Shown here in pieces: positions 10,795-20,130 of a stretch of DNA of 64,000 bases; position 1 is the first letter of the stretch, and each line of letters starts with the position of its first letter. The DNA is taken from contig NC_067204.1 of assembly GCF_026262505.1 (NCBI RefSeq), positions 19,508,860 through 19,572,859 on the forward strand, given 5' to 3'. The notes beneath the pieces were generated by a model, which saw only the letters and a list, made by a program, of their open reading frames with translations, did no database searches and was not told where the DNA came from. The translations under genes were made by a program, and so were the position numbers. Origin of the DNA: Trichomonas vaginalis G3. Lineage: Eukaryota; Parabasalia; Trichomonadida; Trichomonadidae.

Positions 10795-10876
10795 TTTTTA
10801 TTCCTCATCTTCTTTCCATCATTACTACATAACCACATCTTCTCGGTTTTCGTGGTTTGTTGTTTTTAATTTGTTC

Positions 10877-10945
10877 TTACATCATTTTTATCATTTCCTC
10901 CCTTGTTATGATTCGTGGTAAATTTTGAGCTTGTGGGGTATCCAT
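10877..10945 (-). CDS. 22-residue E2 miniprotein ending ITREEMIKMM
   Basis: A very short frame begins MDTPQAQNLPRIITREEMIK. Its start sits in TTTATATAAATG, the same signal as larger E2 genes. Its C-terminal helix matches the last residues of the next two small minus-strand frames (LLTKDELNKMMIK and LLTRQQLEKLLK). That agreement is the main reason to call it real. Confidence 0.4.
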   Translation of the reverse strand: MDTPQAQNLPRIITREEMIKMM

Positions 10946-10973
10946 TTATATAAAAATAAAATTTTGTTATCAG

Positions 10974-11156
10974 TTATTTTATCATCATTTTATTAAGTTC
11001 ATCTTTAGTTAATAATTTGAATGGATTCGCTAATGTTCCACCTTGAGTCACAACACTTGCCCCGGCTAATTGTGAAGAACCTGGGATAAGTACTCCATGA
11101 AATGATTTCATTGGTATCATTAATTTAGAAATAGTTGGCTTAATTAATTTTGTCAT
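10974..11156 (-). CDS. 60-residue E2 miniprotein ending LLTKDELNKMMIK
   Basis: This minus-strand frame starts at CATAAATG. The N-terminus is basic and hydrophobic (TKLIKPTISKLMIPMKSF), followed by a Gly/Ser/Ala-rich middle and the shared C-terminal motif L-T-K/R-x-x-L-x-K-M/L-M/L. It is the second of three consecutive tiny genes with that end. It may be a virion peptide processed or docked through the common helix, but no family was recognised. Confidence 0.45.
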   Translation of the reverse strand: MTKLIKPTISKLMIPMKSFHGVLIPGSSQLAGASVVTQGGTLANPFKLLTKDELNKMMIK

Positions 11157-11193
11157 TTATGATAAAATTAAAATTGCATAATTTAAATTTTTT

Positions 11194-11239
11194 TCTTTCT
11201 CATTTTCTCATTTTCTCATTTTCTCATTTTCTCATTTTT
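11194..11239. repeat. 10-bp tandem repeat TTTTCTCATT, about 5 copies
   Basis: Five near-perfect copies of a 10-bp unit lie between two tiny minus-strand genes, overlapping the stop of the 44-residue frame. It may be simple slippage. It also creates open frames on the plus strand that are not genes. Confidence 0.8.
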
Positions 11240-11366
11240 CATCCTGTTTTGGTTTCAGCAACTTTTCAAGTTGTTGTCTTGTCAGTAACTTTAATTTTAA
11301 CTTTGGATCAAATATTGGGTTTCCATCTTTATCTCTTCCAATAACACCATATGGTAGAATCTTCAT
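11232..11366 (-). CDS. 44-residue E2 miniprotein with LLTRQQLEKLLK end
   Basis: The minus-strand frame begins MKILPYGVIGRDKDGNPIFD, with the start at TAGTATAAATG. The product runs through a basic Lys/Leu stretch to the motif LLTRQQLEKLLKPKQDEK. It is the third member of the trio of tiny genes between the fibre and the integrase block. It is too short for domain recognition, but the upstream signal and the shared motif support translation. Confidence 0.45.
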   Translation of the reverse strand: MKILPYGVIGRDKDGNPIFDPKLKLKLLTRQQLEKLLKPKQDEK

Positions 11367-11461
11367 TTATACTAAAATAAAAATTTAAATTATGCCGTTC
11401 GCTCTTTTGGAGCTCAGGACTTTCAGTCCGTTCTAAAGTTTGTTTCACAAACATTGAGCGT

Positions 11462-13595
11462 TCATTGAACTCTATACCATGCGAATACAGTCATAAATGG
11501 TGGCATATAATCTTCACCCGAGCCTGTTGGATTTGTTGTGAAAGCGTGTGAATGATTTCCTCCCGGTTCAGTTTGTCGAAAAGTCTTTTTTGTTGAATCG
11601 TTATAAGATGGAGATAAAACGTCATGACCAGCTTCATACTCTGAGTTGTATAATGGGTGGTCTCTTAATGAGTGACTATGGTCGCCAGAAAAGTTTGTAG
11701 TTCCTGTATGAGTGTGTGGTGGAAGGTTTGCTTCTTTAATTTTCTTCGAACCCCCTGTTTGTTTTGAAGAGTTAGCACAGTATAAGAATTTGTCTACAAT
11801 CTGTTCCCAAGTACCAAAACCTAAAACTGTTTCTGGATTTGTTGAGTTCATTGATGTATATATTGAACCAATGGGGTAAATCATCTCAAGAATTGTATTT
11901 AATCCATTATGAATATTGAATTTATTATATAATATTGAATTTGGGTGAGTATTTAAAACTGGTCTTGTTATCAATATTAACATATTATTTTTGAAAATTG
12001 CTTTTCTAACATCTTGAAATTTTGTGATTTCAGACCAGTTTCTTCCATCACTACTGATGTTTACTAAATCACCACATCCTAAAGCAATGAAATACCCATC
12101 AATATAAAATAAATTAGTAAATCTATAATTTCGAGTAAGTTTTGGAGTGAATGAATAAATCAATTCCCAATTTGATAAATCCTGTGATAAATAAATATGT
12201 CTGTTATAACTTACAGGATATGAATAGACCATTTCACCTGAAACGAGAACATAAACATTTGATCCATAACATAAAGCTTCAATGTCTCCATCAGCTTGAA
12301 AAAATTTGTTCAAATTGACCTTGTGGTATTGAAGATGATCTATAAATTTTATCATTTTGTAGGATAAAATACATGTTGTTAATGTAATACCACTTACTTG
12401 TATAATCAATTTCCAAATCTGATGACATCATACTAAACATATAATAATTTATCCCATCCTCACTAATGAAAATTTGATTGACTTCATAAATTAGTACCCA
12501 TTTATTATTAACGCATCTAATAGGATTATTTGGATATTTAAATTTAGCATCTTGATTTAAATTACATTTGAACCATTGGATACAATCGAATGAATAACAA
12601 GGGTAAAAATCATCTTCAACCATTATCATTCCCATAAATTTACCGTTATTATATTCAACATATAAAATTCTTGGATTAATGATTGGCTTTCGTGTATCAG
12701 GATTCAAAACAGATGGAGTAAATGATTCATAGTTTTTAAAATCATTTGTTTTAAAATAATAAAGCACTCCAGCTGTATAAAATAAATACATGGTCACTCC
12801 ATCGAAACATATCCATTCAAAAGAATCTATATCAAAGGTTTTATCTGATGATTTCATAAAATTTAAAAATGGTGGAGTAAAATAGACCTCTGATTGTTTT
12901 ATTTCTTCATTAACAAATGATATATCAGCTTTCTTTGCTAACTCAGTATTAATGAATGAAATAACTTTTTCCTTATCCGCCTTCTTCTCTAACTCATCGT
13001 TAACATAAGTTTTATCTGCTTTAAGGTCTAAACATCCTGAACCCCATCCTGTATCAGCTTTACCTTTAAAAGTCTCAAATGTCCATTCATGATACCATTC
13101 AACCCTTTCTTTAATTTCATTATCTTTTTCATCAACATAAACCAAATTTGCCTTCTTATTTAACTCACTATCCACATATTCCTTATCTACCTTCTTATTT
13201 AACTCACTATCCACATAAACTAAATATGCTTTCTTCATTATGTCATTTAGGAAACCTTCTATGAATTCCTCATTTAAATTAAATCTTCCAATCTTCAAAA
13301 CTTTAGGAAATGCATTTAATGCGTAATATCTCTGTTCTTCTGGTGGAATTGATGTTATATCATCCGTTATTCCTTTAATTTTTGAATTCATAAATAAAAT
13401 TTCTTTTATATTTGATATCACTGCACCACCTTTGCAAACGAATTTGAAATGGTCATTTTTCAATACTATCTCCAAATCTCCATATTTCAACCTTTGCGTT
13501 TGTTCTGCCGTCTTTGAATTATATGCATATGTGGCGTATGTAATGGTCTGAAGGACCTGGGCGCTTTGCGCCTTAAGTTGCTGTTGTTTAATCAT
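11462..13595 (-). pseudogene. E2 phage-like receptor fibre
   Basis: The region encodes an elongated trimeric-looking fibre. Near the N-terminus is QQQLKAQSAQVLQTIT, shared with the integrase. The middle has repeats of the KADKTYVNDELEKK type, typical of bacteriophage tail-fibre coiled coils, then a long beta-rich part. The end is a tail-collar-like tip: PIGSIYTSMNSTNPETVLGF, GGSKKIKEANLPPHTHTG, several His-containing turns (GDHSHS, GNHSHA) and PPFMTVFAWYRV. The His-rich turns are the kind that bind metal along fibre tips. E3 has the same tip at about 24790-25240. The role is presumably attachment to the host cell. It appears broken in about one place. Confidence 0.75.
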
Positions 13596-13619
13596 TTATT
13601 ACGATTTAAAAATAAATAT

Positions 13620-14330
13620 TTAATCCGTTATCTCATCAGCTATTTTCTCTATTTGAAATTGCCATAATATTTCATTCATAAATTCTAAATCACAATCAAA
13701 TAGGTCAGTTATTCTAAATTTAATATTTGATAAATCTTTTGAATGAAGAATAAATGAATTCCCGGATAATTGAAACGGATATGATAAAGAAAATGTGTTT
13801 AAGTTGATGGATAAAATGTTTTGTATTGATGGGTAAGAGTTAGGGTCTAATGTTTGATGTGAAAATCTCATTGGGGTATTAACTTTATCACATTTGATTA
13901 AAATGAAATTGGAACCAGTGTCAGAATACAAAACATCCCCAACATCTTTTTCAAAATTTAATATCCCCAACAATGAACGAAGATGAGGAGTACAAAATTT
14001 AATTTTCAGCGGGAATTTAATAAGGTTATTTATTTCATCAAGTTCAAAAAGTTTATCGGGTTTTGATTTAAAATTTTCTTCATACCATACGATAAATGAT
14101 TCATTTAAATAACTTAAAATCGTGTTAATATCCCATTTCGCTATCACATTATTTATATACATATCATACGTTTTTTCATGGTCATCTTTAATAAATGATA
14201 TATAATCTGAAGGGTCTAAAAGAATGGGATTAAATTTACCACTCACAGAAACGAGAGTAACATTATAAATTCCGCTAACTGTTAAATTTAATTCACAGTT
14301 ATTATTCGAAATAATATTGATAATTGACAT
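13620..14330 (-). CDS. E2 minor virion protein candidate (236 aa)
   Basis: This beta-rich protein starts at GTAATAAAAATG and runs divergently from the gene at 14350 across a gap of about 20 bp. Its C-terminal part (HSKDLSNIKFRITDLFDCDL ... LWQFQIEKI) matches by eye the E3 gene at 21395-22170 (PHNLKDMQFRLVDFQGEPVE ... MTVEVDFL). The shared ending, a strand with R-[IL]-x-D followed by a final hydrophobic strand, also appears in other E3 virion candidates. A penton or minor jelly-roll capsid role is plausible, but the family is not certain. Confidence 0.5.
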   Translation of the reverse strand: MSIINIISNNNCELNLTVSGIYNVTLVSVSGKFNPILLDPSDYISFIKDDHEKTYDMYINNVIAKWDINTILSYLNESFIVWYEENFKSKPDKLFELDEINNLIKFPLKIKFCTPHLRSLLGILNFEKDVGDVLYSDTGSNFILIKCDKVNTPMRFSHQTLDPNSYPSIQNILSINLNTFSLSYPFQLSGNSFILHSKDLSNIKFRITDLFDCDLEFMNEILWQFQIEKIADEITD

Positions 14331-14349
14331 TTTTATTACGATTAAAAAT

Positions 14350-14829
14350 ATGGTAAAGCGTTATTTTCCAGTGATAAATAAAACTAGAATAAGATTACCT
14401 CAAGAATTCATAAATTCAACGAATAAGAAATTCATTCATGTTATAAATTTTAGTGTTTTCAGAAAATATGAGTCAGTGTCATATTCATCAACAGGTTATA
14501 TTTCACTTCATTCAAATTTAGTTCAATCAAACCCATATAATGACCATTTCATAAGATTTTCAGATGGTATTAAAAATGTAATTGATAGATTAAAATATGA
14601 ACAGATTGACAATATCAAATTTTTGGAATTTTGGTTTAAATATCCCGATGGAAAAAAGATTGAAGTTAAAGATAAAGCTGATACTATAACAAAAACAATT
14701 ACAATGACCGATCCGGATAGTGGGGAACAAAAAGAAATAAAACAAACGATAGAAACTGGTGAAAGGTCAATTATTATTGATTATGATTCAAAGGATTATT
14801 ATTCGATAATGTTAATGCTTGAATATTAA
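14350..14829 (+). CDS. E2 beta-rich virion protein candidate (159 aa)
   Basis: I chose the ATG at 14350 (MVKRYFPVINKTRIRLP) over an upstream one at 14317 that overlaps the divergent gene. The product is beta-rich, with a Ser/Tyr-rich strand pair and an ending FIIDYDSKDYYSIMLMLEY-like strand. It shares the style of the minor capsid candidates nearby. Its stop overlaps the stop of the convergent gene at 14826. No family was recognised. Confidence 0.5.
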   Translation: MVKRYFPVINKTRIRLPQEFINSTNKKFIHVINFSVFRKYESVSYSSTGYISLHSNLVQSNPYNDHFIRFSDGIKNVIDRLKYEQIDNIKFLEFWFKYPDGKKIEVKDKADTITKTITMTDPDSGEQKEIKQTIETGERSIIIDYDSKDYYSIMLMLEY

Positions 14830-15497
14830 ATAGCCTTAACAAAGAATTTTTCAAGTGATATTTTATATTCATCAACTATTTTATTATAAATATCATTATA
14901 TGTTAAATGAAGTTCAGTTGTTGTTCCATTCTTTGTTATCTTAATTGTGCTAATATCCTTTATAAGATTTATTTTTGCAACTGTTCCGCAGCATGAAACC
15001 TCATCATCTATGAAAAATTGAATCTTAACGTCTGAATCTTGAACATCACAAAGAATGGCGATAATGTGAATTAATGATTCATAAGGTAAAATAATTAAAC
15101 CAGATTGATCAATTAAATTTATTATTGAATCATAATTATTAATTATTATATCACGGTAAATTTTCATTAATTCAGAATTAATGTCTATTTTATATGGGTT
15201 CTCGATGTTTGATGAAAGAGGTGGTGGGTATGTTGGATAAGTGGGAATCTCAACAGGTTCTTTACCGGGTTCAGATAAAATGATTGGGTCTCCATTCTCA
15301 TGGTTTTCGTCATTCTCCTCATTCTTCGGTAAGTCACGAGTTAATAAATTTGGTTGAGTTGCTGACCTTGTTAATTCAGGGCTAACATTAACTTTAACAT
15401 TTTGAATAATTCGTGATTTATCATCATTTACGTTATAACCAACCGTAATCTCTGCTTTTGCGTTAGTGTTCTTTTGACTAGTGAAACGTCTTCTCAT
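14826..15497 (-). CDS. E2 conserved Maverick protein with CCG motif (223 aa)
   Basis: The first 90 residues are disordered and Pro/Asn-rich. The last 110 form a conserved domain: YRDIIINNYDSIINLI, LIILPYESLIHIIA, DDEVSCCGTVAKINLI and YNKIVDEYKISLEKFF. The same features in the same order occur in the E3 protein at 20554-21168 (LYQTILLKDDKKLLTNLI, IILTKEDLENVIS, PEIECCGQTPPFMKIG, YTKLSTEYKLCLKYV). It is a shared Maverick gene of unknown function next to virion genes. The start follows ATATAAATG. Confidence 0.65.
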   Translation of the reverse strand: MRRRFTSQKNTNAKAEITVGYNVNDDKSRIIQNVKVNVSPELTRSATQPNLLTRDLPKNEENDENHENGDPIILSEPGKEPVEIPTYPTYPPPLSSNIENPYKIDINSELMKIYRDIIINNYDSIINLIDQSGLIILPYESLIHIIAILCDVQDSDVKIQFFIDDEVSCCGTVAKINLIKDISTIKITKNGTTTELHLTYNDIYNKIVDEYKISLEKFFVKAI

Positions 15498-15555
15498 TTA
15501 TATTCGAATAAAAAAATATATTTAAACTTTTATTTTGCTGGAACTTTTGAATCTA

Positions 15556-16428
15556 TTATTCCCTGTATTTGTTCATGAAGTTGATTTTTAGCTGTTTCAT
15601 CGTAATTAATAGACCGAATATATTCATTAATTGCGTTCTTATAATCATCTGATTTCTCAATTTTCTTTTATCTGATTCCTTAACTAAATCATAAGTTAAA
15701 CCTCGTTGCTGATATAATGGTTTCTTAATTAAATCTTTGAATGCTTGAGATAAAGCACCTGATGCAATTCTTGCTACTATAATTGGTTGAAATTGCTGTT
15801 TAAGTTCATCTTTAACATTTGCGAAAACTGGATCAAATAAAGCAACTTTAAAGAATTTCTTAGCTGAAATTTCGGATCTAATATTTGCATATTGACCATC
15901 AAACTGGTTAGAATATCGTGGTAATCCATCCGGTCCCTCTTCAATAGCATTTAATTCTTCATTGAAATAAGAATATGGATTATGACGGTATGAATTAATT
16001 GGACCATTTTCACCTTCTCCAATGTATTGTTTAACAGCTTTTCCATTTTCATCAAATTGCATAGGATAACGTTCATTATATGCTTTACGTTTAGGATAAT
16101 CAGATATAGTTAATTTATAACCATTTATGACTTTAATATTACCTTGACCATCAGTAACGAAAACTTCATTTATACCATCAGGTTTTCCATTTGGACCCGT
16201 AATGTCTGCTTCGTGTGCTTCCCAATTTGGACCATGACGTTTGGCATATGCTTGAGCTTCTGGTAATGTTAAAACGTTTCTCATTTGTTTAACATCTTTT
16301 TGAAGACCAGCAACAATATGAACTAATTCTTTCATTCCATCAGGAACTTTCATAGTTCTATTATATGCACCCCTTTTGTTTGTCCCTTGTTTTAATGGAA
16401 CCTGTAGAAGATTTGCTATTTCTGTCAT
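15556..16428 (-). CDS. E2 conserved structural protein candidate (290 aa)
   Basis: This long, mostly hydrophilic protein starts at 16428. Its middle is Gly/Asn/Pro-rich ([20 protein letters not shown], then [20 protein letters not shown]), and helices near the C-terminus are Lys/Leu-rich. It lies between the CCG-motif protein and the ATPase on the same strand, the usual place for virion genes in Polintons. I do not recognise a catalytic motif, and in particular no adenain-type His/Cys pair is evident. The C-terminal reading may not be the native one. Confidence 0.45.
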   Translation of the reverse strand: MTEIANLLQVPLKQGTNKRGAYNRTMKVPDGMKELVHIVAGLQKDVKQMRNVLTLPEAQAYAKRHGPNWEAHEADITGPNGKPDGINEVFVTDGQGNIKVINGYKLTISDYPKRKAYNERYPMQFDENGKAVKQYIGEGENGPINSYRHNPYSYFNEELNAIEEGPDGLPRYSNQFDGQYANIRSEISAKKFFKVALFDPVFANVKDELKQQFQPIIVARIASGALSQAFKDLIKKPLYQQRGLTYDLVKESDKRKLRNQMIIRTQLMNIFGLLITMKQLKINFMNKYRE

Positions 16429-16468
16429 GTTTAATTATAAATAAAAAATAAAAATTAATTATAAAAAG

Positions 16469-17024
16469 TTAATCAAATTTAACACCTCCTTTATTTAAAT
16501 CAACTATTATTTTTCCATGTTCACCTAATTGCTGATATTGTGTGTAAAGTTCATTAATGCTCATTGGTAAATTCACTTGATAAAGCATAACATTCAACTG
16601 TTGACGACTAAACCCACTGAAAATGAAAAGTGTTGATAGATTTGATTTAATGTTTGTGCTTAATGCTTTGAAATATTGAACAGCCATAAAGAATGAACAC
16701 TGAATGTGTCGACATTGAGTTAATAACTGATTAAAATATGATTTCTCGTTTGTTATTAGTTTTGATTTCACTGCATCATCTAGAAAAATGAGTGAATGCA
16801 AAAATTCTCTATCAAAATTTGAAATGGAAAGTGTTTCAAATAATTCATCCCGTTGTTTATCAATAATTTTATCCTCTAATCCTTGCTTCTTGATTGTATT
16901 ATATAATTCTTTATACATTAAAAGTTTTTTAAATAATCTTCTGCTTCTTCTTGTGATAAATAAATAATTGGAATTTTGATTAAATGCTTTAAAGATTCAA
17001 ATGTATCATCTGAAGGTGAACCTG
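16469..17024 (-). pseudogene. E2 packaging ATPase, part left of the E3 insertion
   Basis: This is the distal portion of an FtsK/HerA-type A32-like genome-packaging ATPase. It has the Walker-B-like LIFLDDAVKSKL strand, a sensor region CRHIQCSFFMAVQYFKALST, and ILFSGFSRQQLNVMLYQ. The last two match the E3 ATPase (VRHYHLTVAILMQTWRFLAL and FQGFSRYDIELIWKQSG). The gene is interrupted by insertion of E3 at 17025, and its other part lies at 39499-39775. It has about two breaks including that insertion. Confidence 0.75.
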
Positions 17025-17033
17025 AGTTAGTAT

Positions 17034-17082
17034 ACAAGTCTTGGGTACGGTGGCACTGCGTTCCACCTTACCCAATACTTGT
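17034..17082. repeat. Terminal 49-nt hairpin of E3 (left)
   Basis: Three paired blocks nest around a 9-nt loop: ACAAGT with ACTTGT, TTGGGTA with TACCCAA, and GGTGG with CCACC. Each pair of blocks is separated by one C/T mismatch. The right copy is 39441-39489. The structure is directly visible, and its function as origin, packaging signal or integrase site is unknown. Confidence 0.85.
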
Positions 17083-17188
17083 GAATTTGACACTTTACAA
17101 AGCCACCCACTTCACTTCACTAACGAGCTCACTAATGTAAAAATAAACGTTCTCACTATCATTCTCACTAACGACTTCACTAATGTTC

Positions 17189-17473
17189 TCATAAATTTTC
17201 CTCAATATCTTCATCATCAGTGTTAACCCTATTGTAGTCATACTTGAAGCCATAAACTTTCTCTAACTTCTTAACGTACAATTTACATAACTTACCTTCG
17301 TCATCGTATGGTTTAATGATATAACTATTTCTATCTTTATACACAGTCAATGAAAAGTCAACTGGTCTCGGATGTATTTGAAAGAACATGTTATGCTCAG
17401 GAAGGAAGAATAAATGTTTAAATGTATGTTTGTTATATTTTTCGATTTGTATGAGTTGCTTTTGTTCTGTCAT
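17189..17473 (-). CDS. TIR-borne E3 protein (left copy, 94 aa)
   Basis: This 94-residue protein lies wholly within the TIR and is identical to 39050-39334. The sequence is MTEQKQLIQIEKYNKHTFKH and onward, with an aromatic-rich core (HLFFLPEHNMFFQIHPRPVD), a beta-like middle and an acidic tail (NTDDEDIEENL). No family was recognised. Having two outward-facing copies, one at each end, parallels the unrelated TIR gene of E2. The start follows TTTGGATGTAAATG. Confidence 0.7.
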   Translation of the reverse strand: MTEQKQLIQIEKYNKHTFKHLFFLPEHNMFFQIHPRPVDFSLTVYKDRNSYIIKPYDDEGKLCKLYVKKLEKVYGFKYDYNRVNTDDEDIEENL

Positions 17474-17630
17474 TTACATCCAAATAAAAATTTTCAGTAA
17501 AATAAAAAATAAACTTAAAAATTAATGATATCACCACCCTCACACGTATGAAAACATAGCACAAAAATAAATTTAGGTGAAGTGGTGAGATCTCACCTCT
17601 TTTTTCACCTCTTTTTTCACCCACTTGAAT

Positions 17631-18146
17631 TCATTGCTTTATAACTCTCTTCCTTGGTTTCTTTTTAGTTGCTTTCTTCACGTCTGTCTCCAACTTGACT
17701 GTCTTTCTTCTTCGTCCGTAATGATACCAGTTACTTCCACCAGTCAATGGGTCAAATGGTCTTTCGTAAGGGTTTCCATACATTCCATAGGGACCATACG
17801 GAAGAACTACTGGTGGAGGAAGAGTTCCATCGACTCTATTTAAATGCATTGTTTCACCTTTCATCTGGTCATTAAAGTCTTTTGCGTGTTTTGCAAACTC
17901 ATCGTCCTTTCCTAAAGCATTTTCTGACTCAGTCGCAACCAAATTGGATGCTTTATTTATGAGTCCTATTTTATTTAATCTTAACTTCTTTGCAACCCAG
18001 CCTCCAATCTTTCCTTTATTTGCATCTAATGTCTTCGAAACTCTTCCTCCACTCATTTTATTTACTGCGTCATAAGCTCCAAGTGCTTTTGCTCCAAATG
18101 CTAATGCTTTTGTTCCCATTGCGCCTAAAGCTGCCCAAGCTACCAT
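17631..18146 (-). CDS. E3 pVI/core-like virion protein (171 aa)
   Basis: The N-terminal 35 residues are Ala/Gly-rich and amphipathic (VAWAALGAMGTKALAFGAKA), as in membrane-active capsid peptides. The middle is helical. The C-terminus has a Pro/Tyr/Gly patch (PPPVVLPYGPYGMYGNPYER) and a strongly basic tail ending KKKPRKRVIKQ. This resembles adenovirus pVI/pX-type internal proteins in composition, not by alignment. Its stop lies inside the TIR. Confidence 0.5.
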   Translation of the reverse strand: MVAWAALGAMGTKALAFGAKALGAYDAVNKMSGGRVSKTLDANKGKIGGWVAKKLRLNKIGLINKASNLVATESENALGKDDEFAKHAKDFNDQMKGETMHLNRVDGTLPPPVVLPYGPYGMYGNPYERPFDPLTGGSNWYHYGRRRKTVKLETDVKKATKKKPRKRVIKQ

Positions 18147-18344
18147 TTACACCATATTAAAATCATCTCTCTTCAATATTATCTCATAAAAGTTCTCGTT
18201 ACTGGAGAAAGTCAATGAAACATAAACATTCTCATTCATAAACTTCTTTCTTATATCATCTATTCGCTTCAAAATGTCTGAACAATTGCTAACATCTTCT
18301 ACAACAGTTATTTCATCATGAATGACCTTCAAGAACAAGCTCAT
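18147..18344 (-). CDS. Small E3 protein (65 aa)
   Basis: This compact 65-residue protein (MSLFLKVIHDEITVVEDVSN and onward) has an alternating beta/helix pattern and ends KRDDFNMV. It abuts the genes on either side with no gap, so it is probably co-transcribed with them on the minus strand. No family was recognised. Confidence 0.5.
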   Translation of the reverse strand: MSLFLKVIHDEITVVEDVSNCSDILKRIDDIRKKFMNENVYVSLTFSSNENFYEIILKRDDFNMV

Positions 18345-19226
18345 TTAATATGCTATTAAAATCATCTCAATAATGAGTCCATCCTTTCCATCTTTAGGTA
18401 GCACAACATCTTTCATTGAAGAAGGTTCGACAAGTCTTATGTTAAACTTACTGACAAAGTTTGTTATACTATAATGCTTCGGTGGCGAATACATGTAGTT
18501 TGAAAGACATAATATAGATTCTTCAGCAAATTCACTTATACTGGATTTTATAACAATGTTCTCACGAGACCAAATACCACCAATTGACAATCTTGTAAGC
18601 AATCCTGCTGAACCTTCAACTGTAAACGTCGATGGTAACATTCCACGAAGGTCATCTATTGACATCTTTGAGTCACTGAATTTAAATATTTTCTTAAAGC
18701 AATCGTCATTATCTAACCATGCAATAGCTTTGAAGTTTTCATTCGAATATACATCTGCTTCATTAAATGTAAAACCTGACTTCTTTGCAGAGATGACTTT
18801 AAAATCTATTGAGTTTGTTTCAAAATTATATGCTATGCTAACTTCTGAAGGTAATGGATGTCCTTCCGCAGTCAGTTGTTCTCTCACTACCGTTTGAAGC
18901 TTTGTGTTAAAAACTTTCATGTCATCTCCTGTGTCTAGGTTCACATACACAGCAACAGGAAAACTATCTTGCTTCTTTGTTTCATCATTATACCTCAAAA
19001 CATTAAAGTTCTTCAATAATATTGTTCTTCCTGCTGGAATACTTCGAACCTGTCTGATTTCAATAGCTTTCTCACCTCCTACATACTCTACCCAGTGCCT
19101 TGGATATTCATAAGTATACTGACTTTCTTGAATTTTGGTAGGTTTCATCATAACGTGTTCATAGTATATCTTTATACTCTTGTCAGTTAGACTCGGTGCT
19201 ATGTTCTGAATATTTCTGACTTGCAT
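18345..19226 (-). CDS. E3 beta-rich virion protein candidate (293 aa)
   Basis: I chose ATG 19226 (MQVRNIQNIAPSLTDKSIKI) because the longer upstream frame would run into the divergent ATPase gene 16 bp away. The protein is beta-rich, with a final segment KFNIRLVEPSSMKDVVLP ... LIIEMILIAY. That ending has the same style as the minor capsid candidates at 13620 and 21395. The position beside the packaging ATPase fits a capsid component. No family was recognised with confidence. Confidence 0.5.
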   Translation of the reverse strand: MQVRNIQNIAPSLTDKSIKIYYEHVMMKPTKIQESQYTYEYPRHWVEYVGGEKAIEIRQVRSIPAGRTILLKNFNVLRYNDETKKQDSFPVAVYVNLDTGDDMKVFNTKLQTVVREQLTAEGHPLPSEVSIAYNFETNSIDFKVISAKKSGFTFNEADVYSNENFKAIAWLDNDDCFKKIFKFSDSKMSIDDLRGMLPSTFTVEGSAGLLTRLSIGGIWSRENIVIKSSISEFAEESILCLSNYMYSPPKHYSITNFVSKFNIRLVEPSSMKDVVLPKDGKDGLIIEMILIAY

Positions 19227-19242
19227 TTTTAATGGAGATAAA

Positions 19243-20130
19243 ATGAAGCATTTAATACATGACGTAGATGAAGACATGAATGAAACTACAGACAAACTTA
19301 ACTCTTCTCTCATTCTTCCTTTCAGTAAGGACTATGAGTTCTGTTCAAATGGCGTTTATTTCTATTGTGGAAAGATGGGTTCAGGTAAGACATTTAATTT
19401 AATTCGTCATATACTCATAACAGAACGTTTAGGAAATGACTCATATTATGACCAAATCATTATATCAGCAACTTCAGACTCTATGGACTCAACAGCGAAA
19501 ACATTTATGTCAAAAGTTCAAGCCTCTGTCGTTAAAGTTCCAGACAGTGAACTCATTGAATTTCTTCAACGTTACATTCGACGTAAGAGGAAATATTATG
19601 CCATCGTTGAATTTATACAGTCAGGAATGCAAAAGACTTCTGAGGAGATGGAAAGAATTATTGACAAACACCACTTACGTCAGTACTCAGGAGTTTACGA
19701 TATGAAACGACTGACAAACTACATTCTATCAAAACTTTCAAAATACCCCTTCAAAAAATATCCTTCAAACACTCTGCTCGTTTGCGACGACTTCGCTGGT
19801 AAAGGTTTAGTGTCAAAACCAGACTCACCATTAGCTAATATCATTACTAAAGTCAGACATTACCACTTAACTGTAGCAATACTTATGCAAACATGGAGGT
19901 TTTTAGCTTTAAACATAAAACGTCTCATAACTGACTTCGTTATCTTTCAAGGTTTCTCACGTTATGATATTGAACTCATTTGGAAACAGTCAGGTATAAC
20001 ATTACCTTTTGAAGAAATTTGGGAAGCATATAAGTCTCTCATCTCTCCTCGTTCATACCTTGAGATTCATATCATGACTAATACCATTAAAGTCAAAAAT
20101 ATTCCATGGGAACGACCAACATTGTTTTAA
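19243..20130 (+). CDS. E3 genome-packaging ATPase (FtsK/HerA, A32-like)
   Basis: This whole open frame encodes 295 residues. Walker A GKMGSGKT lies at about residue 42, Walker B LLVCDDFAGKG at about 185, then a sensor strand TVAILMQTWRFL and an arginine-containing segment GFSRYDIELIWK. The enzyme would drive DNA into capsids, which is a main argument that Polintons can form virions. It is divergent from the virion gene at 18345-19226, with 16 bp between starts. E2 carries the same gene, interrupted by E3 itself. Confidence 0.9.
   Translation: MKHLIHDVDEDMNETTDKLNSSLILPFSKDYEFCSNGVYFYCGKMGSGKTFNLIRHILITERLGNDSYYDQIIISATSDSMDSTAKTFMSKVQASVVKVPDSELIEFLQRYIRRKRKYYAIVEFIQSGMQKTSEEMERIIDKHHLRQYSGVYDMKRLTNYILSKLSKYPFKKYPSNTLLVCDDFAGKGLVSKPDSPLANIITKVRHYHLTVAILMQTWRFLALNIKRLITDFVIFQGFSRYDIELIWKQSGITLPFEEIWEAYKSLISPRSYLEIHIMTNTIKVKNIPWERPTLF

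Larger units (their letters stand above)
17025..17655. repeat. E3 left terminal inverted repeat (631 bp)
   Basis: The sequence matches, inverted, 38868-39498 with about one mismatch near 17638. It contains a terminal hairpin (17034-17082), degenerate TTAGTGAA-type repeats, a complete 94-codon gene and the palindrome GGTGAGATCTCACC (17584-17597). Confidence 0.95.

Noticed and set aside
15556-16428. Adenain-like cysteine protease of E2
   Set aside because: Polintons often have one, but no His/Cys catalytic pair in the right setting could be seen here or elsewhere in E2 or E3.
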